Assembly (NCBI GenBank): GCA_016718825.1
Contig: JADKCL010000031.1
Span: 4,531 to 68,530, forward strand
Reading direction: 5' to 3'
Length of the DNA: 64,000 bases
Source: Bacteroidota bacterium
Lineage (GTDB): Bacteria; Bacteroidota; Bacteroidia; J057; JADKCL01
In this document: in pieces, positions 53,723-63,783 of the stretch
Layout: the number at the start of each line of letters is the position of its first letter
How positions within the stretch are numbered: position 1 is the first letter of the stretch
Notes under the pieces: generated by a model
Databases searched by the model: none
What the model was told of the DNA's origin: nothing
The model's input: only the letters and a program-made list of their open reading frames with translations
Made by a program: the position numbers and the translations under genes

Positions 53723-56700
53723 AACTTTCGAGCAAAGCCTGGATCATTGTTGCCCGTGATATTTACCGGGCAGCTGATCGTCGGCAATTGATTGTCGCTA
53801 ATGACAACGGTGAAGCTACAAGTTGCGCTATTGCCAGCCGCATCCGTCACGCGGAAAACATTCGTCGTGGTGCCAACCGGGAAGGCAGCGCCGCTCGCCA
53901 AACCTGCTGTTTGTGAAGTTGATGGCCCAGCGCAATTGTCAGAACCGACAGGCGCGGTGAAGGTCACCACCTTCGAGCATAAACCTGGGTCATTATTGCC
54001 CGTGATATTTGCCGGGCAAGTAATTGTCGGCAATTGGTTGTCGCTGATGACCACCGTGAAGCTGCACGTTGCGGTATTGCCAGCCGCATCCGTGACAAGA
54101 AACGCATTCGTAGTCGTACCCACGGGGAATGCAGCGCCGCTGGACAAACCTGCAGTTTGCGTCGTGGTGGCACTTGGGCAATTGTCCGTGCCGACAGGCG
54201 CGGTGAAAGTCACAACCTTTGAGCAAAGGCCTGGATCATTGTTACCCGTGATGTTGGCCGGGCAAGTGATTGTCGGCAATTGATTGTCGCTAATGACCAC
54301 CATGAAGCTACAAGTTGCGCTATTGCCAGCCGCATCCGTCACGCGGAAAACATTCGTCGTGGTGCCAACCGGGAAGGCAGCACCGCTCGCCAAACCTGCT
54401 GTTTGTGAAGTTGATGGCCCAGCGCAGTTGTCTGCACCCACAGGGGCGGTGAAGGTCACCACCTTCGAGCATAAACCTGGGTCATTATTGCCCGTGATAT
54501 TCGCTGGGCAGGTGATCGTCGGCAATTCATTGTCGCTAATGGACACGGTGAAGCTACAAGTAGCCGTATTACCGGCTGCGTCTGTGACACGGAAGGTATT
54601 CGTGGTTGTGCCAACCGGGAAGGCAGCTCCGGAAGCCAAGCCTGCGGTTTGCGTCGTCGTCGAGCCAGCACAGTTGTCAGCACCCACCGGCGCAGTGAAT
54701 GTCACCACCTTCGAGCATAGACCTGGATCATTGTTGCCCGTGATATTTGCCGGGCAGCTGATCGTCGGCAATTGATTGTCGCTGATGATCACTGTGAAGC
54801 TGCACGTTGCGCTATTGCCAGCCGCATCCGTCACGCGGAAAACATTCGTCGTGGTGCCAACCGGGAAGGCAGCGCCGCTCGCCAAACCTGCTGTTTGTGA
54901 AGTTGATGGCCCAGCGCAGTTGTCAGAACCGACAGGCGCGGTGAATGTCACCACCTTGGAGCAAAGGCCTGGATCATTGGCGCCCGTGAAGTTGGCTGGA
55001 CAGGTAATCGTCGGCAATTGATTGTCACTGATCGTGACCGTGAAGCTGCATGTTGCCGTATTGCCAGCTGCATCTGTCACTCTGAAAACATTCGTCGTGG
55101 TGCCAACCGGGAAGGCAGCGCCGCTCGCCAAACCTGCTGTTTGTGAAGTTGATGGTCCAGCGCAGTTGTCAGCACCCACAGGCGCAGAGAATGTCACCAC
55201 CTTCGAGCATAGCCCTGGATCACTGTTGCCTGTGATATTTGCTGGGCATGTGATCGTTGGCAGTTCATTGTCGATGATGGTCACCGTGAAGCTGCAAGTC
55301 GCTGTATTGCCCACTGCGTCAGTGGCCGTGAATGTATTCGTCGTTGTGCCAGCAAGGAATGTCGCTCCACTTGCAAGCCCAGACGATTGAACCGTTGTTG
55401 TCCCAGGACAGTTGTCTGTTCCTACGGGTGCTGAGAATGTCGCAACCGCACTGCACAAACCTGAAGCGGTATTGACGGTGATGTTGGAGGGGCAAGTGAG
55501 GACTGGCAAATCCGTGTCCACAACCGTCACCGTGGAGGAACAGGTAGCCGTAGCACCCGATGCATCCGTCACTTGGAATACATTTGTTGTCGTGCCGATG
55601 GGGAATGTGGATCCGCTTGCAAGACCGCTCGTGCGACTAGTTGTGGATGCGCAATTGTCAGTCCCCACTGGAGTCGGATAATAGACCGTCGCGCCGCAGT
55701 TGGGCGTCGTTCCGTTCATGATTTGCAGATTCTGGATGCAGCCGTTCAAGGCCGTTCCATTGCCAGAGTGATTGGTGGTAAAGTTGAGGTTGCCATTCGT
55801 AACCAATGCGCCGGTAGCAACAGTAAGTACTTCGACATGATTAATGAACAAACGCGCTGTATTGGCTGAAAAACGAATCTCTCCAGCATACCATGTATTC
55901 AGGCTCAGGATGGTCGAAGAATAGACCCTGTTCGAATTGTTGTAGGTCACACCAGCCTGACCCGCTTGGGAAACCCAGATCCCGAGCCATCTCCAACTAT
56001 TCCCACCCAAGATCACAGGTGCGCCTGTGGCTGTGCCAGGATAGCCTGTGAGCTTAAAATCTACTTGCAGCGTAAAGTTGGCCGGATTCAAAGTGCCGAT
56101 ATTCGGCGTTACCGTATTTTGTCCATTTGGAAATTGCACAGGAATTCCATTGTGGCAAACGCCGTTTCCAGGCGTGGGGGCTGCTGGAGGTGTCGGGTTT
56201 CCACTGATCGTTGCAGCGCCAAAGTTTCCGGTCGCATCGGTGAGGTTGGTTTGCAGCGGGTAGGATGCCAGCAAAGTACCCACACCATTGCTGGTCGATA
56301 TATTTGAAGGGCAAGTAATCACAGGCGCCACATTGTCGGTGACGGTGACGGTAAAGGAGCAAGTGGCTGAATTCCCTGATCCATCCGCCACAGAGAAGGT
56401 GTTGGTCGTGACACCCACGGGGAAAGCTGCGCCGCTGGCGAGTCCCGTAGTTTGGGTCGTTGTGCTCGCACAGTTGTCTGTGCCCACTGGAGTTGCATAG
56501 GTCACGTTCGCAGAACAGACCCCTAAACTGGTATTCGCACTGATGTTGGAAGGACAGCTGATCGTGGGAACGATGAGGTCTTGCACGTTCACAAATCCTG
56601 TGCAAGTTGCAGCATTGGCATTGACGTCGGTGACCGTGAGCACGACAGGCATGGCTGGGATCAATCCAATGTCATAAGGCAAATTCATCCCTGTCTGCAA

Positions 56701-59700
56701 GGTCACCTGATTGGAACCATTGAGATCACAGCGCCTGAGGCTATTTCCCCCCGAGCCATTTACCCAATATATCTTGCCTGCGGGGATATCCAATGTTAGA
56801 CCTAGGGGAACACTTCCTGCAGCGGGGACGATCACCGTGAGGCCAGTCCCATCCAAGTTGGTGCGTTTGATTTGGCTAAAGCTGTAGGATGAAAAATAGA
56901 GCTTATTCGCCGCCACATCCAAATCCAATCCCACAATATTGCCTTGGCCAGTGACGATCGTTTGGATGCTTGAACCATCTAGATTGGCGCGTTTCACAGT
57001 TCCCAAGTTGGCGTCGGTCCAATACATCTTGCCATTGGTCAAGTCCAGCTTGATGATGCGGGAATAATCGGCATCGGTCGCCCCTGAAACGATGATTTGT
57101 GTACCGGAGCCATCCAAGTTGCAGCGCGAAATCGTATTTGCATTCGGATCTGCCCAGTAGATTTTGCCTGCCAAATGGTCCACAGCGATACCAAAAGGCT
57201 GCACGCCCGTCTTGATATCCGTCACGGTGCCGCCATTGAGGTGCACACGCTGTAGCTTGCCTTGGTTGAAGTTGGCGATGTACACGCTGTCTTTGGAAGG
57301 CACGACGGCAAGGGTATAAAGTGCCGCAGCCAGTGGATTAAGATTGGTGCGGTTGTTTCCAAGCAAATCTGTCTTAAAAACTCTGTCTGCATCACTGATG
57401 AAGAGCTTGCTGGTATTGAGGTTGTTGCATGTGAATGAGGTCACGCTCGGGTTCAGGCTGGCAATGCCACAGATATCTGAGCTGCCATTGTTGAGCATAG
57501 CGCCTGTGAGTGATGCCGTGCCCGCGCCATCCAAACTGACCGTAACGTTCTGGCACAAAGCCGTAGGTGGGGTCACGTCTTGGACTGTGACCGTTGCATT
57601 GCAGGAGCTGGTGTTGCCAGCAGCATCTGACAGCGTCAGGGTCACGGTATTGGCTCCAACATTGGCGCAAGTGAATGCCGTGGTATTCAGCACCAAACTT
57701 GTAATTGCACAATTGTCTGTGCTGCCATTGTTGACTGCGGCAGCAGTCGTGGTTCCGTTCCCGCCTGCGTTCAAATTCACCGTCACATTCTGGCAAATGG
57801 CATTTGGCGGCGTCACATCAATGGCGGATGCTTGGAATTCGTAGGCACCCAAATCATAGTCGAGGGTTCCCGGTTTAGCATTAAATGGACGCGTATTCCC
57901 CAAGAAATCCACCACAGGCATACCCGCAGTGGATCCGGTATCGATCGCCGGCGAACAAAGCGTCAAGGTCAAGTCACCGCTTCCCTGATTGGTAAAAAGC
58001 GGATTGATGTTGTAGATCGTTCCGCTCGGCGTCTGACCCTGCCAGATGGAATTCGTCACGGTCAAGGTACCTGAGCCATGTCCGATTTCGGAATTTGCAG
58101 GGACGTCGTTGTTATTCGCCAAATTGCCCCAGAAAATCGAGTTGTTGATCGTCGCATTCGAACTCGAATTGTTGTTGATGCCCCCACCCTGCGTGAAACC
58201 CAAGGCATGGTTATTGGCAAAAGTGGTGTTGCGAATTGTTAAAGTACCTCCCGTGTTGTTGTAGATCGCACCACCAAGTCCGCTCGTGGTGCGGTTGTCC
58301 CAGAATACGCAGTTCTCGATGGTCGAAGCCGTACCGTTGTTGTACATGGCCCCGCCGTGGTTACTGCTTGTGGTCACCAGATTTTGCCGGAATTCGCAGC
58401 GGGAGAGGTTAAATCCGCCTTGACCGTAAATCGCACCGCCGCCGCCGGCAGCCCGGTTGCCAGTAAAGGTGCAATTGTTGAAAGTATTCAGGGTTGAATA
58501 GAACTTGTAAAAAGCTCCCCCGGGGCCATTTGTTGCAGTGTTGTTGGTAAAGCTACAATTGGTGAATGTGCATCCGCCATTTCCCCCACTGATGGCTCCG
58601 CCACCGCCGCCACCCGTAGCCCGATTGTTGGCAAAGGTGCAATTGGTGAAGGTAAAGTTGGCAGTCAGCACATTCAAGTTGATGGCCCCACCGACGCCAC
58701 CGACATTGTTTGTGAAGATGCAATTACTCATGGAACCTGTCGCATTGCCCTCGATGAGAATGGCGCCTGCATTGCTGTTGTTGTCAAATGTGCAGCCTCT
58801 CAGGACCCAGTTGGTGGGTTGGCGACCATCGATTCCGGCTCCAGTTTTGCCATAGTTGTTTCTCACGGTCACGCTGTCCAAACGTATGCTTCCCGTTGCG
58901 GCGAGGTTGATTCCACCAGCGCGACCATAGATTACAAAAACGTTGGCGCTGTCGGCGTTTCCTTCTTCGACGGTGAATCCACTCATCAAAGTCGCCGGGG
59001 TGAGATTACTTGCATCCACAACGGTAAAGCAGTTGTCGGTGCTGTCGATCGCGTTTCCGATGTCTCCTGAAAGAATGGTCCGATTCGCCGAAAAGTCCCG
59101 CTGCGCAAATGTGCCACCCCCATTCGGGAAGCCGCCGTAGTAGCGCACGCCTTCGACCAAGGTGAATTTGCGTGTACGTGAATAGCCCGGGCCTACGCTC
59201 GGCTTGTGCGTGCCTGCGGCCACAAAGACGGTGTCACCCGCACTTGCAATAGCTACTGCACTCTGAAAAGCGGTGAATGCATTGGCCCAGCTTGTTCCAT
59301 CGTTGGCACCTGTTGCGGTATGGTCCACATAATAACGGGAAAGATTCAGTGCTTGGGATTCATACGCGCCCATGTCGCGTGTCACACCGCCGGGAATCGC
59401 ATCAAAATTGCGGTTGAGGTTGTCGAGATCAATGGTGAGGGCATCGCTGTTGCCATCGCCTGTTGTATTTTCACCAGCATCGATGGCTGGGGAATTGGAT
59501 GCCAAATGACCTGCGACATCTGAAAACTGCGGATTGACATTCAGGATCGAAGTACAGGTCGCGCCACCACCTGGGCAACCACCTTCAATGATGCAGCTGC
59601 GCAAGGTGATGGACCCAGCTCCTGCGATATGCGTGCCACTGCCGGTATTGCCCCAGACGATGCTGTTGAACAATCTATTGCTGCCGCCACTTTGGTAGTA

Positions 59701-62436
59701 GATCGCATTGCCGCTAGTGGTCGCCGAATTGCCTTTGAATGTGGCATTGTACATGTTGATGTTGACCACCGCATACACGCCACCACCGTTGGTCGTAGCG
59801 GTATTGCCGACATAGCCGCAATTGGCGATGACCGTCGAGGCAAAAGCATAGCTTCCGCCACCAAATGCCGCACTGTTGGATTCGAATTTGCACTGCCTGA
59901 AAGTCGGATTTCCGCCCGCGTCATGGTAGCTACCGCCGCCTTGGTCAGCTGCAAAATTGTTCCTGAAGGTACAAAACCGCGAAGCTACATAGCCTGAGGT
60001 CACAAAAACACCACCACCGTCGTTGTCAGGTGCAGCACCATCGGCACGTCCACGTTCGACAATAAAGCCGTTCAATTCACCTTGCTGTCCGTTGCAACGC
60101 ACGACGTGGTAACTGTTGTCGGTATGGACACCTTGCGTTCCAATATCACCTGAGAGGATGGTCGGATTGGTGACCCAATTGCGTTGCGCCAATGTGCCCC
60201 CGCCGGTCGGGAATCCGCCAAGTACAACAACACCCGTTTTCATGCCAAAGCTCAAATTGCGGTTGCCAGGTCCTGCGAGATCGGGTTTGTAGGTTCCAGC
60301 AGCTACAAAAATCGTATCCCCGCTGACGGCTGCCGCTAATGCATTTTGGAGGTCAGTGTAGGCATTTGCCCAGGAAGTACCGTTGTTGGCGCCGACGGCG
60401 GTGAGGTCCACGTAGAGGTGGGGCAATCTAGCTGTTCCTTGCACTGCAAAGTCATACGTCGCCTCATTGCAATCGTCGCTCAGTACATTCACAGTAGCCG
60501 TCTTCAGACCTATGCTTGCAGGTGTGAAAGTCACCGTAAAGGTTGTGCTACCAGCAGCTGCCACAGTAGCGGGCAGCGTAATGCCGCTCACGGCAAACAG
60601 ACCTGCATCCGCGCCGCCCATTGCAATGGCATTTACGGTGAGGGCTGTGGTTCCTGTATTGTTGATCGTGTATGTGCGGGCGAATGGACTTCCCACGTTG
60701 ACCGTGCCAAAGTCGGTATGGTCGCCCAAGGCTGGCGACACATCGCCATCAACGATTGAAACGGAATTCCCAACCAAGTTGATATCATTCTCCCCGCCCA
60801 AACGCACCTGCACCGTCAACGCATTGGAGTTGGAGATCAACATATCTTGTTTGTTGTCGGCATTGAAGTCTCCCACGGCGATACCGTAGGGGGCCGTGCC
60901 GGCAGCGAAGGTCGTCGTGGTGGCAAATACGCCTGCACCATTGCCATATAAAACCGAAACAGTACCTGCTGCTGCATTAGAGACCGCAATGTCTTGGTTG
61001 CCATCGCCGTTGAAGTCGCCAACGGCAACATTCCTCGGACCGGTGCCGACCGCGATCTCTGTAGCCCCTGTGAAGTTGCCTGTGCCATCTCCAAAACGAA
61101 TAGAAACACTGTTGGATCCGAAATTGGGAGCTGCAAAGTCTTGAAATCCATCTTCGTTGAAGTCGCCAATGGCAACGCCACTTGGTGCCGTGCCAACCGT
61201 CACGTTCGTCGTGCCGGTAAATCCGCCACTTCCATTGCCCAGACGGATGGAAACCGTGTTCGTTCCGCTGTTGGCCGTCGCAAAGTCTTGGTTGCCGTCG
61301 CCATTGAAGTCCCCAATGGCAGTGAACAAAGGATTTGGTCCCACGGCGATATTTGTGGAACCCGTAAAACCACCATTGCCGTCTCCTAAACGAATGCCGA
61401 TCACTCCCGTTGTAGTTCCTATCGCCAGGTCTTGTTTGCCATCGTTGTTAAAGTCACCGAGGGCAACATTACGTGCCCCGTTGAGCGGCACGTGTGGGAG
61501 GCTGGCAAATCCGCCGAGGCCATCGCCCATTCGAATCGCCACTTGAGGCGTATTACTAGGGCTTGCACATGCAAAATCCTGATTTCCATCTCCGTTGAAG
61601 TCCCCGACAACGACGCTGTAGGGATCCACTCCCACGCCGACATTGGTTGTACCCGTGAACCCCCCCGATCCATTGCCCAGGCGAATTGAAACGGTGTTGG
61701 GGCTCTGATTTGCAGCTGCAAAATCTTGAATGCCATCATTGTTGAAGTCGCCGATTGCGACTGAATACGGATTGGTTGCAACACCAACGGTGGTCCCATT
61801 TGCAAACAACCCTTGGCTGCATGCTGGATCGGTCACGGTGAGGGTGAAGGTAGTTGTTGTGGATCCACCTACCCCGTCAGCCCGTACCGTCACCGTATAG
61901 GTTCCTCCTTGCTTTGCATCGGTAATCCTTACCACGCCTGTCGCCGGATTCACATGAAGCACCCCTGTGAAATTGGTATTCGTATAGGCGACGATGCTTG
62001 TGGTATTGGTGGGGGCTGCGCTAGGCGTGATGGTCGTGTTTCTGCCTGCTTGGAGCGAGGTGTTTGCATAGGTGCCCAAGGTAGGTGCAGGAATAATGCC
62101 AGTCCCTTGGACGGCAAAATCATATGCTGCTTCGGTGCAGTCGTCGTTGTTGACCGTAATGGTAGCCGTACGCAAACCAGCTGCGGTCGGTGTAAAGGTA
62201 ACCGTAAAGGTTGCAGAGCCTCCAGCGGCGACCGTGGTAGGTGCTCCAGTAACGACAAATTCAGCAGCGTTTGTACCCGTGGAAGTTATCGAAGAGATCG
62301 AAATCGCTGTACTCGGTATTCTGAATGGTGAATACGCGCGCAAAGGGTGTGGACACAGCAACGGTGCCAAAATCAGTATGATCTGTCGTTGAAGGTGTTC
62401 ATCCCCATCGACAATGGAAGTGGAATTACCTTGCAA
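53719..62436 (-). CDS. Main fragment of the second giant exoprotein (FG-GAP, beta-helix, YWTD, LamG, HYR)
   Basis: About 2905 codons; the TTG start is an internal leucine. Order by residue: end of a choice-of-anchor D domain (about 40-110); an Ig-like domain (YTNTNFTGVLHV, 130-205); seven FG-GAP/VCBS repeats with DFNGDG calcium-type loops (about 200-550); a second choice-of-anchor D (550-670); two parallel beta-helix modules, each opening with a YYVD or LYVD motif plus NNGTSWANA and closing with choice-of-anchor Q signatures SPAIDAG/DMGAYE and SPAIDTG/DLGAYE (670-1030, 1035-1535); two four-cysteine units, the second split by a six-bladed YWTD propeller (1673-1925); HYR units, one split by a LamG-like domain (2050-2245); then uninterrupted HYR units. 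It ends in nonsense after NNDPG because of a missing base near 53737. Surface-exported multidomain adhesin is the inference; no enzyme motif is seen. Confidence 0.82.
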   Translation of the reverse strand: MQGNSTSIVDGDEHLQRQIILILAPLLCPHPLRAYSPFRIPSTAISISSITSTGTNAAEFVVTGAPTTVAAGGSATFTVTFTPTAAGLRTATITVNNDDCTEAAYDFAVQGTGIIPAPTLGTYANTSLQAGRNTTITPSAAPTNTTSIVAYTNTNFTGVLHVNPATGVVRITDAKQGGTYTVTVRADGVGGSTTTTFTLTVTDPACSQGLFANGTTVGVATNPYSVAIGDFNNDGIQDFAAANQSPNTVSIRLGNGSGGFTGTTNVGVGVDPYSVVVGDFNGDGNQDFACASPSNTPQVAIRMGDGLGGFASLPHVPLNGARNVALGDFNNDGKQDLAIGTTTGVIGIRLGDGNGGFTGSTNIAVGPNPLFTAIGDFNGDGNQDFATANSGTNTVSIRLGNGSGGFTGTTNVTVGTAPSGVAIGDFNEDGFQDFAAPNFGSNSVSIRFGDGTGNFTGATEIAVGTGPRNVAVGDFNGDGNQDIAVSNAAAGTVSVLYGNGAGVFATTTTFAAGTAPYGIAVGDFNADNKQDMLISNSNALTVQVRLGGENDINLVGNSVSIVDGDVSPALGDHTDFGTVNVGSPFARTYTINNTGTTALTVNAIAMGGADAGLFAVSGITLPATVAAAGSTTFTVTFTPASIGLKTATVNVLSDDCNEATYDFAVQGTARLPHLYVDLTAVGANNGTSWANAYTDLQNALAAAVSGDTIFVAAGTYKPDLAGPGNRNLSFGMKTGVVVLGGFPTGGGTLAQRNWVTNPTILSGDIGTQGVHTDNSYHVVRCNGQQGELNGFIVERGRADGAAPDNDGGGVFVTSGYVASRFCTFRNNFAADQGGGSYHDAGGNPTFRQCKFESNSAAFGGGSYAFASTVIANCGYVGNTATTNGGGVYAVVNINMYNATFKGNSATTSGNAIYYQSGGSNRLFNSIVWGNTGSGTHIAGAGSITLRSCIIEGGCPGGGATCTSILNVNPQFSDVAGHLASNSPAIDAGENTTGDGNSDALTIDLDNLNRNFDAIPGGVTRDMGAYESQALNLSRYYVDHTATGANDGTSWANAFTAFQSAVAIASAGDTVFVAAGTHKPSVGPGYSRTRKFTLVEGVRYYGGFPNGGGTFAQRDFSANRTILSGDIGNAIDSTDNCFTVVDASNLTPATLMSGFTVEEGNADSANVFVIYGRAGGINLAATGSIRLDSVTVRNNYGKTGAGIDGRQPTNWVLRGCTFDNNSNAGAILIEGNATGSMSNCIFTNNVGGVGGAINLNVLTANFTFTNCTFANNRATGGGGGGAISGGNGGCTFTNCSFTNNTATNGPGGAFYKFYSTLNTFNNCTFTGNRAAGGGGAIYGQGGFNLSRCEFRQNLVTTSSNHGGAMYNNGTASTIENCVFWDNRTTSGLGGAIYNNTGGTLTIRNTTFANNHALGFTQGGGINNNSSSNATINNSIFWGNLANNNDVPANSEIGHGSGTLTVTNSIWQGQTPSGTIYNINPLFTNQGSGDLTLTLCSPAIDTGSTAGMPVVDFLGNTRPFNAKPGTLDYDLGAYEFQASAIDVTPPNAICQNVTVNLNAGGNGTTTAAAVNNGSTDNCAITSLVLNTTAFTCANVGANTVTLTLSDAAGNTSSCNATVTVQDVTPPTALCQNVTVSLDGAGTASLTGAMLNNGSSDICGIASLNPSVTSFTCNNLNTSKLFISDADRVFKTDLLGNNRTNLNPLAAALYTLAVVPSKDSVYIANFNQGKLQRVHLNGGTVTDIKTGVQPFGIAVDHLAGKIYWADPNANTISRCNLDGSGTQIIVSGATDADYSRIIKLDLTNGKMYWTDANLGTVKRANLDGSSIQTIVTGQGNIVGLDLDVAANKLYFSSYSFSQIKRTNLDGTGLTVIVPAAGSVPLGLTLDIPAGKIYWVNGSGGNSLRRCDLNGSNQVTLQTGMNLPYDIGLIPAMPVVLTVTDVNANAATCTGFVNVQDLIVPTISCPSNISANTSLGVCSANVTYATPVGTDNCASTTTQTTGLASGAAFPVGVTTNTFSVADGSGNSATCSFTVTVTDNVAPVITCPSNISTSNGVGTLLASYPLQTNLTDATGNFGAATISGNPTPPAAPTPGNGVCHNGIPVQFPNGQNTVTPNIGTLNPANFTLQVDFKLTGYPGTATGAPVILGGNSWRWLGIWVSQAGQAGVTYNNSNRVYSSTILSLNTWYAGEIRFSANTARLFINHVEVLTVATGALVTNGNLNFTTNHSGNGTALNGCIQNLQIMNGTTPNCGATVYYPTPVGTDNCASTTSRTSGLASGSTFPIGTTTNVFQVTDASGATATCSSTVTVVDTDLPVLTCPSNITVNTASGLCSAVATFSAPVGTDNCPGTTTVQSSGLASGATFLAGTTTNTFTATDAVGNTATCSFTVTIIDNELPTITCPANITGNSDPGLCSKVVTFSAPVGADNCAGPSTSQTAGLASGAAFPVGTTTNVFRVTDAAGNTATCSFTVTISDNQLPTITCPANFTGANDPGLCSKVVTFTAPVGSDNCAGPSTSQTAGLASGAAFPVGTTTNVFRVTDAAGNSATCSFTVIISDNQLPTISCPANITGNNDPGLCSKVVTFTAPVGADNCAGSTTTQTAGLASGAAFPVGTTTNTFRVTDAAGNTATCSFTVSISDNELPTITCPANITGNNDPGLCSKVVTFTAPVGADNCAGPSTSQTAGLASGAAFPVGTTTNVFRVTDAAGNSATCSFMVVISDNQLPTITCPANITGNNDPGLCSKVVTFTAPVGTDNCPSATTTQTAGLSSGAAFPVGTTTNAFLVTDAAGNTATCSFTVVISDNQLPTITCPANITGNNDPGLCSKVVTFTAPVGSDNCAGPSTSQTAGLASGAAFPVGTTTNVFRVTDAAGNSATCSFTVVISDNQLPTISCPVNITGNNDPGFARKL

Positions 62437-62897
62437 GTTGATTTCTGCCTCTCCCCAATAGGACGGAACATTATTTGAGCTTCGTTCGCAGCGGCAAAGT
62501 CCTGCTTCCCATCCCCATTGAAGTCGCCGATCGCGACGGAACGAGGGTTTGACCCGACAGCCACGTTCGTAACACCACTGAAGCCGCCCAGGCCATCTCC
62601 CAATCGGATGGAAACAGTATTCGAGAAATAGTTCGCAGCGGCAAAGTCCTGTTTCCCATCCCCATTGAAGTCGCCGATCGCGACGGAAGCAGGGCCTGAC
62701 CCGACAGCCACGTTGGTAACACCGCTGAAGCCGCCCAGGCCATCTCCCAATCGGATGGAAACACTATCGGAGCCAGCCATCGCAACGGCGATGTCCTGCT
62801 TCCCATCCCCATTGAAGTCGCCGATCGCAACTGAAAAAGGGCCTGACCCGACAGCCACGTCAGGAACACTATTGAAGCCGCCTAGGCCATCTCCCAA
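62373..62897 (-). pseudogene. Frameshifted fragment with FG-GAP/VCBS repeats
   Basis: Three FG-GAP-type repeats (VAIGDFNGDGKQDIAV, VSIRLGDGLGGF, VTNVAVGSGP) that are nearly identical to each other. The frame breaks after AANEAQ, where another frame gives NNVPSYWGEAEINLQG, joining the choice-of-anchor D domain of the next piece. Two compensating shifts also flank about 60 bp near 62300-62390, where the sense frame reads TPSTTDHTDFGTVAVSTPFA. Confidence 0.65.
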
Positions 62898-63033
62898 TCG
62901 GATGGAAACAGTATTTGAGTTAACGTTCGTAGCGGTAATGTCCTGCTTCCTATCCTCATTGAAGTCGCCGATCGCGACGGGAAGTAGGGTTTAATGACAG
63001 CCAGGTTTGTAACACCACCGAAGCCGCCCCGCA

Positions 63034-63624
63034 TTATCTCCCAATCGATGGAAACAGCATTTTGGTTGGAGCGTTCCCCTCGCAACAGCGATGTCCTTGC
63101 TTCCATCCCCATTGAAGTCGCCGATCGCGACGGGAATAAGGGTTTAAACCCACAACCACGTCTGTAACACCGCTGAAGCCGCCTAGGCCATCGCCCAATC
63201 GGATGGAAACATCAGCTGAGTTAGAGTTCGCAGCCGCAATGTCTTGCTTCCCATCCCCATTGAAGTCACCGATCGCCACGGACCGAAGGCCTGTCCCGAC
63301 AAACACGCTGGTAACAAAACTGAAGCCGCCCAATCCATCTCCCAATCGAATGGAAACACTATTTGGCGAGGTCACAGCGGCAAAGTCCTGCTTCCCATCT
63401 CCATTGAAGTCGCCGATCGCGACGGAAACAGGGTTTGACCCGACAACCACGTTAGGGCTGCTGGTAAACAGCCCCTGACTGCAATTGGGATCTGTCACTG
63501 TGAGGGTGAAGGTGGTGGAAGCTGTCCCTCCCGGCCCAAATGCCTGGACAGTCACGGTATAAACACCAGCCTGTTTGGCATCGGTGACGGTGACCACACC
63601 GGTTGTCGGGTCCACATGGAGCAC
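63034..63624 (-). pseudogene. Frameshifted fragment: Ig-like domain plus FG-GAP repeats
   Basis: Reads LHVDPTTGVVTVTDAKQAGV, then TDPNCSQGLF, then FG-GAP repeats (SVAIGDFNGDGKQDFAA). This is a paralogous copy of the Ig-like plus FG-GAP block seen again at about 61000-62000. The frame is lost after GLNPYS, where VAIGDFNGDG should follow; further indels run through 62900-63130. Confidence 0.65.
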
Positions 63625-63783
63625 CCCCGTGAAATTGGTGTTTGTATAGCCACAATGCTGGTGGTGTTGGTGGTAGTGCTACACTGGAGTGATGTGGTGG
63701 TTTAGGCCCGCTTGGAGGGAGTAGCATGGTGTCACGGTCGGGGGCACCACCTGTTGTAATTCCTAATGAACCAAGGCCAAACC
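63625..63783 (-). pseudogene. Degenerate coding stretch between two fragments
   Basis: No single frame is sensible. Pieces such as SLQAGLN, HHITP and YTNTNFTG can be found in different frames and match the Ig-like domain start of the paralogous block (SLQAGRNTTITPS). Several indels are needed to reconcile them. Confidence 0.5.

Larger units (their letters stand above)
50880..55500 (-). repeat. Highly homogeneous HYR-coding array, 246-bp period
   Basis: About 19 units at 246 bp. Adjacent units at about 51060-51305 and 51306-51551 are almost identical. Units at 53826, 54318 and 54810 share a variant (starting GCGCTATTGCCAGCCGCATC) spaced 492 bp, a two-unit higher-order period. One unit near 52513 is short by 45 bp. 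Confidence 0.85.

Noticed and set aside
50880..55500. Regular spacing suggestive of a CRISPR array
   Set aside because: The 246-bp period encodes HYR protein units with no short repeat/spacer alternation and no cas genes nearby.
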